A stretch of DNA of 64,000 nucleotides, taken from Helicobacter sp. MIT 00-7814. Lineage in GTDB: Bacteria; Campylobacterota; Campylobacteria; Campylobacterales; Helicobacteraceae. The translations under genes and the position numbers were made by a program. Below, piece by piece: positions 28,629 through 37,452 of this stretch. Under the pieces are notes generated by a model that saw nothing but the letters and a program-made list of their open reading frames with translations, was not told the DNA's origin and ran no database searches. The stretch covers positions 18,932 to 82,931 of the forward strand of contig NZ_NXLL01000006.1 in the NCBI RefSeq assembly GCF_003364115.1, read 5' to 3'. Each line of letters begins with the position of its first letter. The stretch's first letter is position 1.

Positions 28629-29774
28629 ATGTGGTTTTTGATACAAAAGGAATTTAAGCAGATTTTCCGCAATGCCTTTTTGCCAAAGCTCATTTTTGCC
28701 TTCCCCATAGCGGTGATTTTGATAATCCCATGGGCTACAAATATGGAGATAAAAGGCGTAAATCTCGCCGTGCTTGATTGGGACAAGACAGCAACTTCTA
28801 AAAATCTACTTTCCACCATTGAAGGCTCTAGCTATTTTGATACGACTTTATACGCGCTTAGTTTGGAGGAGGCGCACGCATGCATTTCAAGCGGGGAATG
28901 CGATATCATACTTGAAATCCCAAATGGGCTAGAAAAAGATTTACAAAAAGAATCAAACGCAAATGTCGGAATCTACGCCAACGCCATAAATAGCACCAAA
29001 GGCGCGCTTGGCAGTGGCTATTTGGCAAATATTATCACAAGTGCCGGGCTTGGAAGAGAATCTGCCATTTTCTCTGCTGCCGCCTCGCGCGCCACTTCTA
29101 GTGCTTCAAATATGCTTGATACTTCAAATACTTTTGGCGCGCAGATTCTCACCACCTATCGTTTCAATCCGAATCTAAACTATAAAATCTATATGATTCC
29201 TGCCCTTATGGTGATGGTTTTGACGCTTGTGTGCGGGTTTTTGCCCGCGTTTAATATCGTAGGTGAAAAGGAGCGCGGGAATATCGAGCAAATCAATGTC
29301 ACGCCCATTTCAAAATTTCACTTTATCCTTTCAAAGCTCATTCCTTATTGGCTGATAGGGTTTTTTATTTTGAGCTTATGCTTTTTGCTGGCATTTTTGG
29401 TATATGGGCTGACGCCACGCGGGAGTTTTGGGCTAATTTTCACCTTTGGAATGGCGTATGTGCTGGTGGTGGCAGGACTTGGGCTAGTGATCTCAAATTA
29501 TTCAAACACCATGCAACAAGCGATGTTTGTGTGTTGGTTTTTTATACTTATTTTGATTTTGATGAGCGGGCTTTTCACCTCTACTAAATCCATGCCACAA
29601 TGGGCGCAGATTCTAAGCGCGCTCAATCCGCTAAAATATTTTATAGAATCCTTGCGCCTTATTTTTTTAAAAGGAAGCGATTTTAGCGCGCTGTGGCTAA
29701 ACTTTGCGATTCTTTGTATATTTGCTGTGTTTTTTAACCTTTGGGCGATAATGAGCTACAAAAAGCGAAGCTAA
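28629..29774 (+). CDS. ABC-2 type exporter permease (YbhS/YbhR type) 2
   Basis: Second ABC-2 permease, 381 residues, of the same architecture as the preceding gene, with the motif GEKERGNIEQINVTPISKFHF before the C-terminal helices. It starts 2 bases after the first permease. It completes a YbhGFSR-like exporter; the substrate cannot be read from the sequence. Convergent with the type IIG gene; the ends overlap by 4 bases. Confidence 0.88.
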   Translation: MWFLIQKEFKQIFRNAFLPKLIFAFPIAVILIIPWATNMEIKGVNLAVLDWDKTATSKNLLSTIEGSSYFDTTLYALSLEEAHACISSGECDIILEIPNGLEKDLQKESNANVGIYANAINSTKGALGSGYLANIITSAGLGRESAIFSAAASRATSSASNMLDTSNTFGAQILTTYRFNPNLNYKIYMIPALMVMVLTLVCGFLPAFNIVGEKERGNIEQINVTPISKFHFILSKLIPYWLIGFFILSLCFLLAFLVYGLTPRGSFGLIFTFGMAYVLVVAGLGLVISNYSNTMQQAMFVCWFFILILILMSGLFTSTKSMPQWAQILSALNPLKYFIESLRLIFLKGSDFSALWLNFAILCIFAVFFNLWAIMSYKKRS

Positions 29775-32293
29775 CTTTCCAAAAACTCATATTCATAGAC
29801 TTTTTTGGCGATTTTTGATGCCAAAGATTCTAGCGCATAGCGCAAATTTGCGATTAAGTCATTATAGTGAGAATCTTCACTTCGCGCATTCATTCTGCCT
29901 TTTTCATTAAACCCTTGAAAATACGCTTTTATGTCATACAGCGAGGCGTTGGCATTGTAGTCGTTGAGATAGGCAAAATCGCCTGTGTGCCAAATGTCAT
30001 TTTTACCAAAATCTTGCGCGTGGTAGTAGCGCCAAAGATTCTTACCTGCTTCAAAAACCGCGCTTGCTTCCTCGCTAAAATTAAGCGGGCTTGTGGGGAT
30101 AAAGCTATTTTCATCATTGCCAAAGAGATTGTCATTTTGAGAATCTGCCTTGAGTTTGCCCGCAATAAAATCGCTTAAAAAGTGGCTTTCAAAGATGCCT
30201 TTAGAATCTACTTCCTTTTCTCTAAAAGGGATAAAGTGATTTGTTCCCTCGCGTGAAGTGATGCGATTTTTGCTGTGAAAAATAGTAAAAGCCAAACAAT
30301 CATTATGAAATTCCTTATCTTTTTTCCATGCTTTTTTGGGCGTAAGAAATTGGTCTCTGTTATTTATCCAAGTTTGTCTTATACAGTAGCGTGCAGCAAA
30401 ATATATTGTGCCAAAAAATATATTTTGCACATTAAGTTTGTAAAAATTAAAATGCTCACTCCCTTTATTGTTTGAAATATAAATTTGGTCATTGTGCTGA
30501 AAATCTGGTGCAGAATTTCCCATATATCCCACAATGCCGCTCTGCGCCTTATCATAATTTTTTATCCACCTATTAATACTAGGCGGAAGTTTGGAATTAA
30601 TCTTTTTAACCCCTATTTTTTCATTGCCAGTCTCAAAAATATCTAAGCGCACCTTTTTAAGCTCTACTTTTTGCGCGGTATCCCACACCAAAAATCCAAT
30701 AGAGAAACTTCCTCTTACATTATCAAAAGTATATGCAGGACAAATAAAGCCTTTCAAAAATTTTGCCTTGAAAATATTTCTAAATTTTATAAAATTTGTG
30801 GAATTTAGATATTTTAGTGTTGCGAAGCTTGCTAGCACACAGCTATCTAATTCTTTATAGATTCTCATAAAAAACTGCGCGAAAAGCTCATTACTTGCAC
30901 CATTCATAATGCCTTTGTATTTTTCATAAATTAGATTTGTTGTAGCCACGCCATCTTTATTCTTCCCAGTGCTTGCGATTGTCCTTTTTGTCGTGGCTTC
31001 TGCATAAGGCGGATTGATATAAATTATCAGCTTTTTGCGTTTAGCTTCATCTTTTAGAATCTCTTGCAAATCTTTTGGAAGTTTGGATTTGTTTCTCACT
31101 GTGCCCTTAGAATCCACCTCATCAAAAAAGCTATCATTCAAAAAATCAAACTGAAATACATGAGAATCTAGCAAATTCGCGCCGTTTTTTATCCGCTCTT
31201 TTAAAATATCAATATCCGCGCTATCAAGCGTTGAGGCAAAGATTTTATATTTATCACTTAGCCCTGCTAGTAGATTCCCAGTGCCAGCCGCGCAATCCCA
31301 AATATAATACTCATCTTGGTAGTTTTCGCCTAGCGCTTTTGCTAGATAGCTTTGCGACTTTTCCACCCAAACGCGCGGGGTGAAAAATGCGCCCTTATAC
31401 TCGCGGATATCTTGGGGCACAAGCAAATCGCGTCGCTCTAATATATAATCCCAAAATTCCTCTTTTGGCGGGCGCTCATAAATATTCCAAAACTGCGTGT
31501 GCGCCTTTTGTCTATCGTTAAAATTAACTTCAGTAAAGGAAAATTTCCCACCTTGCGTTGTTTGCGCCAATTTGACTTTATAGTAATCACTCATTAAAAG
31601 AATTTTGAGATTCTCATAAATATCTTTAGTCGTGTTATTGTAGCTCAATAAATCCGCTAAGAAAAAATCAGAATCTAAAATATATGGACTCTCCGCATCC
31701 CAATCAATGCTAATTGCTGGCTTGACGACATTTACCCACTTCAAATAAATATTCACAAAATTATTTTTTGTGATTTGGATTTTGCTTAAGCCGTTGTTTT
31801 CAAGGGTGAAATTTGCGGCGATAAATTCGCGTAAATGCACGCTGTCAGATTCAAAATAAAAGCGCATTTGCTTAGATTCTAGTAAATCTTTTGTAAGTGT
31901 GTAAAGCTGTTTAAACTCCTTGCTTGTGTGATCGCTGGGCGTTACATTCCAATTAAAATCATTTTGACTAAAAACATGCATCACTTCGTGGTAGGGGATA
32001 AAGGCGATTTTCTCACAATCAAATGCACCTAGGAAAAGTGGCGGGAGCGTATCTTCAAAACTGCGCTCTTTGCCAATGGTGAGGATTAACTGCACGAAAG
32101 ATTCTATAATGTCCTTGTCTTTGCCCTTTTTTGCCTCCGCCCAAAGGAAGTTGATATGCTCGAAAAGCGTTTTGTCAGAATAGGAAATGCAAAAGTCGAT
32201 TCTCCCTAGAATCTGCGTGTGATTAAAACCTGTAAAAAAGTCCCTTGCGACTTTGTTTTTAAGCTCTTCTTCAGAAATTTTTAGAGGATACAT
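29771..32293 (-). CDS. Type IIG-like restriction enzyme/adenine methyltransferase fusion
   Basis: Single 840-residue protein. The N-terminus has a possible PD-(D/E)XK nuclease core: Asp33 in RIDFCISYSD and Glu53-Ala-Lys55 in WAEAKKG. The middle has an N6-adenine methyltransferase domain with the SAM-binding motif DCAAGTGNLL (about residue 333) and catalytic NPPY (about residues 427-430). The C-terminal third would be target recognition. No separate methyltransferase, endonuclease or specificity gene is adjacent. The frame is intact. This layout fits one-polypeptide type IIG enzymes; a nuclease-dead methyltransferase is the alternative. Confidence 0.8.
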   Translation of the reverse strand: MYPLKISEEELKNKVARDFFTGFNHTQILGRIDFCISYSDKTLFEHINFLWAEAKKGKDKDIIESFVQLILTIGKERSFEDTLPPLFLGAFDCEKIAFIPYHEVMHVFSQNDFNWNVTPSDHTSKEFKQLYTLTKDLLESKQMRFYFESDSVHLREFIAANFTLENNGLSKIQITKNNFVNIYLKWVNVVKPAISIDWDAESPYILDSDFFLADLLSYNNTTKDIYENLKILLMSDYYKVKLAQTTQGGKFSFTEVNFNDRQKAHTQFWNIYERPPKEEFWDYILERRDLLVPQDIREYKGAFFTPRVWVEKSQSYLAKALGENYQDEYYIWDCAAGTGNLLAGLSDKYKIFASTLDSADIDILKERIKNGANLLDSHVFQFDFLNDSFFDEVDSKGTVRNKSKLPKDLQEILKDEAKRKKLIIYINPPYAEATTKRTIASTGKNKDGVATTNLIYEKYKGIMNGASNELFAQFFMRIYKELDSCVLASFATLKYLNSTNFIKFRNIFKAKFLKGFICPAYTFDNVRGSFSIGFLVWDTAQKVELKKVRLDIFETGNEKIGVKKINSKLPPSINRWIKNYDKAQSGIVGYMGNSAPDFQHNDQIYISNNKGSEHFNFYKLNVQNIFFGTIYFAARYCIRQTWINNRDQFLTPKKAWKKDKEFHNDCLAFTIFHSKNRITSREGTNHFIPFREKEVDSKGIFESHFLSDFIAGKLKADSQNDNLFGNDENSFIPTSPLNFSEEASAVFEAGKNLWRYYHAQDFGKNDIWHTGDFAYLNDYNANASLYDIKAYFQGFNEKGRMNARSEDSHYNDLIANLRYALESLASKIAKKVYEYEFLES

Positions 32294-32337
32294 TTGCGCG
32301 TCCTTGGCGTTTATCTATGATTTATTTTTGAGGCGGT

Positions 32338-32343
32338 ATTGTA
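32338..32343 (-). promoter_or_regulatory. Probable -10 element for the type IIG gene
   Basis: TACAAT on the (-) strand lies about 45 bases upstream of the ATG at 32293, within the 129-base gap to the histidine kinase gene. AAGGA precedes the start codon. Assigned by resemblance only. Confidence 0.35.
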
Positions 32344-32422
32344 GCTAGAATTAGATAAAAAGCGTATTTTGCAAAAAAATGTATTTATGAAAATGCGTTT
32401 GTGAAAAGTGGTGAGCTAGAAT

Positions 32423-33622
32423 CTACCTTTCATTTCCCCAGCGTAGGCTAAAGCGCACCATTATTTCGCTATTTTGTGCGATGAGCTCTTGCGCGTTAAT
32501 TGCGATTTTGTATTCATCACAAATCTGCTTAACAAGGCTTAAGCCTATGCCAAAGCCTCCAGATTCTCGATTAAATCGCTCGTAGCGTTCAAAAATCCGC
32601 TCTGTATCCACCACGCCAAGCCCTGCGCTTGTGTTGGTGATTTCAAAAAGTCCAGATTCTAGCTTGAGGCTGATAAGTCCGCTTTTTTTTGTGTATTTGA
32701 TGGCGTTATTTAAGAGATTGTCAAAAAGCGTGATGATTTTTTCCCGGCTGGCGCGCAATTGTGTGGGCTTAATGTCGCTTTGAATCTGCAATTTTTTTTG
32801 ACTAAAAAATGGCGCGAAAAATTCCAAGCGCTCATTTAATAGAGAATCTAGCTCTAAAATATTGCGCGTTTGCTCGATGCTATGCGGGAAGTTTGACGCG
32901 ACAAGGGCTTGATACACTTGCCCTAGCTGCAAAGAAGCAAGCTTAATGCGTGCAATTTTTTTCTTATCCTCTTGCTCGAGGTTGTGCGTTTTTAGCGTTT
33001 CAATACTCATTAAAATTATGCTAAGGGGCGTGTTTATCTCATGCGTAGCGTCTTTTATGAAAGTGTCAAGTTGCTGGATGTGCGCGTTTATGGGCTTTAA
33101 AAACAGCTTGACAAGCACAAATGCCACCGCGCCCATAAGAAGCAAAATAGCCACAAAATACGCGCCCAGCTTGATATTATTTAGCATAATTTCAGAATCC
33201 ACCTTATCATCTTGGATAAAGATTCTGTATTTTACGCGTTTATTGCGATGCGGGAAGCCTTCAGGGTCCATTATCACCTTATTGCCGACATCATAAATGC
33301 CTTCATTAAACTGCTTTTTGTCAGGGTTTGCCAAAAGGCTTGAATACAGCACTTCACCATCGCGCTCAAAAATCCCAAACGACATATCCGCGTGATTTTT
33401 GAGAATTTCAGGGAGCGCGCTTTGGACTTCAAATTTATGTTTTTTTAGAATCTCATTGATTTCAGTGGAGACTTCGCGCAAGGTGGCGACTTGTGTCAAA
33501 AAAATATTGCGCGTTTCTTTCTTGTGTAAAAAATAAAACACCCAGCACAAAAGCACAATGCTCGTGCCAAGATAAAGCGTGAGAATCTTTGCAATCGTCT
33601 TTGTGCTGGAGCTAGCTGACAT
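32423..33622 (-). CDS. Sensor histidine kinase
   Basis: Membrane-bound two-component kinase of 399 residues. Two membrane segments (about 12-32 and 152-174) flank a periplasmic sensor domain of about 120 residues. The phospho-acceptor is His194 in DATHEINTPLS. The HATPase domain shows the N box (FDNLLNNAIKYT) and the G2-type box GGFGIGLSLVKQI. The start overlaps the regulator gene by 11 bases. The architecture resembles the ArsS/CrdS group, but the signal cannot be assigned. Confidence 0.92.
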   Translation of the reverse strand: MSASSSTKTIAKILTLYLGTSIVLLCWVFYFLHKKETRNIFLTQVATLREVSTEINEILKKHKFEVQSALPEILKNHADMSFGIFERDGEVLYSSLLANPDKKQFNEGIYDVGNKVIMDPEGFPHRNKRVKYRIFIQDDKVDSEIMLNNIKLGAYFVAILLLMGAVAFVLVKLFLKPINAHIQQLDTFIKDATHEINTPLSIILMSIETLKTHNLEQEDKKKIARIKLASLQLGQVYQALVASNFPHSIEQTRNILELDSLLNERLEFFAPFFSQKKLQIQSDIKPTQLRASREKIITLFDNLLNNAIKYTKKSGLISLKLESGLFEITNTSAGLGVVDTERIFERYERFNRESGGFGIGLSLVKQICDEYKIAINAQELIAQNSEIMVRFSLRWGNER

Positions 33623-34322
33623 AGCAATAGCCTTTGTTGTATTGCGTGAGAATCTTTTCTTTGCCGATAAGCTTACGCAGATTCTTAATATACGCGCGAA
33701 GGCTTAGCTCGCTAGGCTCTTGTCCTAAATCCCACAATTCCTCAAAAATGCGCTCATTTGGCACATAGTGATTTGCATTTTGCAACAAAAGCGCTAAAAG
33801 CTTGCCCTCTTTTTGCGTAAGCGGGATCATCGTATCTTGCTTGTATAAGTTTTTGGAGATAAATTCAAAACGCAGTCCATTGCCCAAATCCTCAAACTCT
33901 TCTTTTTTGTGAGAAAATGTGCGTTTAAGCAGCGTTTGTATGCGTAAATTTAGCTCTAAAAGCTCAAAAGGTTTTTTCAAAAAGTCATCACAGCCGACAT
34001 TGTAGCCTTTTTGTAAATCCTGCATACTTGAAAGTGAAGTGATAAAAATGCAGGGTGTATTTTTACGCGCTTGACGCAAAAGCTCTAAGAGTGAGAATCC
34101 GGGATTTTCCACCTTCTCACTTTCTTCGCAAAGATTTGCAAAATCTCGCCCCAAAGGCACTTTGACATCCAAAAGCCAGAGATCAAAATTCTTTTGATAA
34201 GCCAAATCAAGCGCGCTTGAAGCATCCTCGCACAAAGTCACTTCAAAGCCCTGCTCTTCTAAAAATTCGCAAAGAATCTCAGAAAGCACAAAGTCATCTT
34301 CCAAAAGTAGAATCTTTGTCAA
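33612..34322 (-). CDS. OmpR-family response regulator
   Basis: DNA-binding regulator of 236 residues. The receiver domain has the acidic pair EDD at residues 8-10, phospho-acceptor Asp52 (LWLLDVKVP) and the conserved Lys in DFLKKPFEL. The C-terminal winged helix contains LTQKEGKLLALLLQN and the recognition region LSLRAYIKNLRKLIG. Cognate kinase is the overlapping downstream gene. A secreted DUF1104-like gene lies 33 bases upstream in the same direction and may be a target or part of the operon. Confidence 0.92.
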   Translation of the reverse strand: MTKILLLEDDFVLSEILCEFLEEQGFEVTLCEDASSALDLAYQKNFDLWLLDVKVPLGRDFANLCEESEKVENPGFSLLELLRQARKNTPCIFITSLSSMQDLQKGYNVGCDDFLKKPFELLELNLRIQTLLKRTFSHKKEEFEDLGNGLRFEFISKNLYKQDTMIPLTQKEGKLLALLLQNANHYVPNERIFEELWDLGQEPSELSLRAYIKNLRKLIGKEKILTQYNKGYCYVS

Positions 34323-34355
34323 ACTTACTTCCTTGTTTTATAGAGTTACACGCGG

Positions 34356-34730
34356 TTATTTTTTGTCGCGTGGTTTTGGTGGCATAGCATGCGGCGCAAA
34401 ATCATGCGGTGCTTTGCAACCTTCTTTTTTATCTTTGCAAAGTTTTTCAAACTCTTCGTGTATGGCTTTTTTGCGCGCTTTGAAGTCTTTAACTTTCATA
34501 GAATCAAAAACTTTTTGCTCTTGGGCTTTGATTTTTTCTTTAAATTCCCTCGCCTCTTTGAGCGTCATTTCCTCCACGCGCTTTTCAATTTCTTGAAAAT
34601 AGCTTGGCACATCTTTTGGCTCCATACTACCTGCGATGCTGATAAGCTCTTTATCACTTTTTTTACTATAATCCGCGCTTAGAGCGACACTTACAAATGC
34701 TAAAACAATTAATGCAAGAAACTTTTTCAT
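34356..34730 (-). CDS. Secreted DUF1104-like protein
   Basis: Protein of 124 residues with a signal peptide (cleaved about after ALSA, residue 18). The mature part begins [17 protein letters not shown], which resembles the DUF1104 family of small periplasmic proteins in Helicobacter and Campylobacter. It is rich in Lys and Glu, probably helical, with a Pro/His/Lys tail ([16 protein letters not shown]) and two Cys near residue 97. AAGGAG precedes the start. It lies directly upstream of the two-component pair, so it may be a co-expressed envelope stress or metal-related protein; this is inferred from context. Confidence 0.65.
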   Translation of the reverse strand: MKKFLALIVLAFVSVALSADYSKKSDKELISIAGSMEPKDVPSYFQEIEKRVEEMTLKEAREFKEKIKAQEQKVFDSMKVKDFKARKKAIHEEFEKLCKDKKEGCKAPHDFAPHAMPPKPRDKK

Positions 34731-34849
34731 GGTTTCTCCTTAAGGGTTAAAATTACAAAGCTTGCACTCTGCAAAGGGAATTGTAAATGCAAAATGTGTA
34801 GGCTTTGTGAATATTGCTTATTTTAACAAAATTTTAAGCGCCAAACTTT

Positions 34850-34855
34850 TATAAT
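34850..34855 (+). promoter_or_regulatory. -10 element for the lipoprotein gene
   Basis: Consensus TATAAT lies 34 bases before the GTG start at 34890, in the 159-base gap between the divergent DUF1104-like gene and the lipoprotein gene. Upstream sequence is AT-rich without a clear -35. Confidence 0.55.
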
Positions 34856-34889
34856 CCACGCCTTATTCCAAAAATTGAAAGGATCACAA

Positions 34890-35300
34890 GTGAAAGGTTT
34901 CAAGTTTTTATTAGCGCTTGGTGCGCTTTGTGGCATGCTATTTATGGCAGGTTGTGGTGAGAAAAAGGCAGATGAAGTAGCGGTGGCTTTTATGGAAGCA
35001 CTTTATGATAAAGGCGATGCGAAAAAGGCATTGGATTACATTTACATTGACAAAGAGCTAACCGATGAAGAAAAGCAAATGCTTGATGGGAAATTTACAA
35101 TGCTTGCTGCTAGCACAAAAGAGCAAGCTGATAAATTAGGCGGTGTGAAAAGTATCAAAGCTACCAAAATAGATATCACAGAGGGCGAGCCAAAAACTGC
35201 GCGTGTGATGCTTGAAGTGACTTTTAAAGATGACACAGTCAAATCAGATCATGCAAGTCTTAGATATACAAAAGATGGCTGGAAAGTCGTTTTTAAATAA
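34890..35300 (+). CDS. Small lipoprotein, DUF4878/NTF2-like
   Basis: Lipoprotein of 136 residues starting with GTG at 34890, six bases after AAAGGA. The signal ends at Cys22 (LFMAGC). The mature part begins with a helix (EVAVAFMEALYDKGDAKKAL) and continues as beta strands ending DHASLRYTKDGWKVVF, the pattern of DUF4878 lipoproteins with an NTF2-like fold. Function unknown; probably periplasmic and membrane-anchored. The following YiiX-like gene starts 25 bases later. Confidence 0.75.
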   Translation: MKGFKFLLALGALCGMLFMAGCGEKKADEVAVAFMEALYDKGDAKKALDYIYIDKELTDEEKQMLDGKFTMLAASTKEQADKLGGVKSIKATKIDITEGEPKTARVMLEVTFKDDTVKSDHASLRYTKDGWKVVFK

Positions 35301-35325
35301 GGCTTTAGATATATAAATTCACAAA

Positions 35326-36015
35326 GTGAAGGCGCGCGGATTTTTAAGATTCTTATTTTCATTCAAAAAGCCTGTGATTATCGGGCTTTTTGTGCTGGGA
35401 ATCTGTTTCATCTGTTTTGGCGCGCTTTATTTTTCTACTTCTATAAACTCTCAAAATACTACTGATGAGCTTCCGGCATTTTCTACTTCTCAAGCAGTGG
35501 AGATTCTCTCTCAAAATGCAGAATCTGGTGATTTTATTTTGCGCAAAGGGCGCAATACCGAAAGCGTGGTAATCGCGCGTTTAAGCGATTCGCTTTTTTC
35601 ACACATTGGAATGGTGGTTTCTACAAATCCATTTTTGATAATCCACGCTACCACTGATGATAATCCAAACTTCCCAAATCAAGTCATCATAAGCCCATTA
35701 GAAGAGTTTTTGGAGCAAGGCAAGGTTTTTGCGCTTTTGAGATTAAAAGCCCCACAAAGCATGCGAGAAATGCTAGCAATGGATTCTAAAGAGCATTTGC
35801 ACCGCGCTTTTGTGCTTGATACAAGCGATTCGAGGTTGTATTGCACGAGCTTTTTAGAAACTCTCATTGCAAAACATATGTCAATCTCTTTGCCTTACAC
35901 GCAAATTTCAGCGCCTATAATTTCTGGGGAATATTTATTCCCGCAGGCTTTTTATGAAAATAGCGACTTTGAAAAAATTGTGTTACCTTTTAGGCTAGTG
36001 AAAGAAAATTTTTAG
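35326..36015 (+). CDS. YiiX/YebB-like cysteine peptidase-fold membrane protein
   Basis: Protein of 229 residues beginning with GTG at 35326. One membrane segment (about residues 17-38) anchors a periplasmic domain of the permuted NlpC/P60 (YiiX-like) type. His93 in FSHIGMVV and Cys173 in LYCTSFLETL are the expected catalytic pair, with the family motif SGDFILRKG upstream. Proposed role: hydrolase or amidase acting in the envelope. Substrate unknown. Confidence 0.75.
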   Translation: MKARGFLRFLFSFKKPVIIGLFVLGICFICFGALYFSTSINSQNTTDELPAFSTSQAVEILSQNAESGDFILRKGRNTESVVIARLSDSLFSHIGMVVSTNPFLIIHATTDDNPNFPNQVIISPLEEFLEQGKVFALLRLKAPQSMREMLAMDSKEHLHRAFVLDTSDSRLYCTSFLETLIAKHMSISLPYTQISAPIISGEYLFPQAFYENSDFEKIVLPFRLVKENF

Positions 36016-36034
36016 AAAAAATCCCAAATGCTTA

Positions 36035-36064
36035 TTTTTTTTTTTTTTCTACTTATGGTAGAAT
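36035..36064 (+). promoter_or_regulatory. T14 tract and promoter of the BspA-like cluster
   Basis: Fourteen T (36035-36048) lie 10 bases upstream of TAGAAT (36059-36064), a near-consensus -10. The ATG of the first BspA-like gene is at 36097 with AAGGAG before it. The T tract covers the -35/UP region, so length changes would be expected to alter promoter activity for all three genes. This is the second T14 promoter tract in the window. Confidence 0.55.
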
Positions 36065-36096
36065 TGCTCCCTTTATGAAAAGTTTAAGGAGCAAAA

Positions 36097-37452
36097 ATGG
36101 CACAGTCAAAACCTACAAATTCGGGAAAAAAATACCAGCCACAGGACAAATTTGAGTTATGGGAGATTCTAGAGGATGAAGAAGTAAAGCTAGATGAGAT
36201 TGATACGAGCCTTATTGTTGATATGAGTAGGCTTTTTCAGCAGAGATTGCGTCAAAGTTTTGAAGGCATTGAGACTTGGGATGTGAGTAATGTTACAGAT
36301 ATGAGCTTTATGTTTTACTACTGCGAGGGATTTAATGAGGATTTAAGCGCGTGGGATGTTAGCAATGTTGTAGATATGTGCGGTATGTTTTGCCATGCTT
36401 CTGATTTTAATCAGCCGCTAAATAATTGGAATGTTAGCAAGGTTAGAAACATGGGCGAAATGTTTGCGCATACTCAATTTAACCAACCACTAAATAGCTG
36501 GGATGTCAGCAATGTAAAACTAATGTATCGAATGTTTGCAGGAGCGCAATCCTTTAATCAGCCACTTGATAAATGGAATGTTAGCAAGGTAAATGATATG
36601 ACGGGAATGTTTTCTTCCGCAAGTTCTTTTAATCAAAATCTTGATAGCTGGGAAGTAAAGCCACATGTAAAAACTAACAATATGTTTGATAACAGCCGGC
36701 AAGTGCGCCCAAAATGGTTTCATAGAAAAATAGAAAACCTAACAGAAAGGGAAAAAAACATTATCTTAGCAGAACAAGAAGCCCAAAAATCCCTAGATGA
36801 AGAGATAAAAGAGCTAAGGGAAGGTAGGAAAAAAGGGGAAAAATACAAGCCCAAAAGCAAAGCAGCTTTAGAAGATCTTGCAAATGATAAGGAAATAAAG
36901 CTAGATGAGATTGATACGAGCCTTATTACTGATATGAGTGGGATTTTTGCTTCTAGCAGACGCAGATCTTATAAGGGGATTGAAAGTTGGGATACAAGCA
37001 ATGTAGAGGATATGCATAATATGTTTAGTAATGCTTATTACTTCAATCGTGATATAAGCTCATGGAATGTCAGCAAGGTAAAAAATATGTCTGGTATGTT
37101 TAAGAGTGCATACAGATTTAACCACCCACTTGATAAATGGGATGTGAGTAATGTTACAGATATGGGCCATATGTTTGAGCACGCATATAGATTTAACCAG
37201 CCGCTTGATAAATGGGATGTTAGCAATGTAGAAAATATGGAGTGGATGTTTTTTGGCACAAAGGATTTTTCTCAAGACTTGGAATCATGGAATGTATCTA
37301 AGGTAAAACATATGTATTGTATATTTGAATGTTCATGTATGCCAGAGGCAAAAAAACCTACATGGTGTAGAGAACATGAAATAAGAGACAAGCAAATCGA
37401 TGAAAAATGGCGAAAAATACTACAAGAAACAAGCTGGAAAGATAAAAACTAA
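36097..37452 (+). CDS. BspA-like (DUF285) repeat protein 1, two modules
   Basis: Protein of 451 residues built from 25-residue repeats of the form W(D/N)VSNVxxMxxMFxxAxxFNQPL. It contains two complete modules. The first has a short lead-in (YQPQDKFELWEILEDEEVKL, EIDTSLIVDMSRLF) and about six repeats; after a charged linker a second lead-in begins at Tyr250 (YKPKSKAALEDLANDKEIKL) and is followed by about five repeats. No signal peptide, lipobox, membrane segment or C-terminal anchor is visible, unlike classical BspA surface proteins. Function unknown; the family binds host proteins in other bacteria. Confidence 0.85.
   Translation: MAQSKPTNSGKKYQPQDKFELWEILEDEEVKLDEIDTSLIVDMSRLFQQRLRQSFEGIETWDVSNVTDMSFMFYYCEGFNEDLSAWDVSNVVDMCGMFCHASDFNQPLNNWNVSKVRNMGEMFAHTQFNQPLNSWDVSNVKLMYRMFAGAQSFNQPLDKWNVSKVNDMTGMFSSASSFNQNLDSWEVKPHVKTNNMFDNSRQVRPKWFHRKIENLTEREKNIILAEQEAQKSLDEEIKELREGRKKGEKYKPKSKAALEDLANDKEIKLDEIDTSLITDMSGIFASSRRRSYKGIESWDTSNVEDMHNMFSNAYYFNRDISSWNVSKVKNMSGMFKSAYRFNHPLDKWDVSNVTDMGHMFEHAYRFNQPLDKWDVSNVENMEWMFFGTKDFSQDLESWNVSKVKHMYCIFECSCMPEAKKPTWCREHEIRDKQIDEKWRKILQETSWKDKN

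Noticed and set aside
36075..36097. Short upstream ORF beginning at the ATG at 36075
   Set aside because: It overlaps the ribosome site and the first BspA-like gene out of frame and encodes nothing recognisable.
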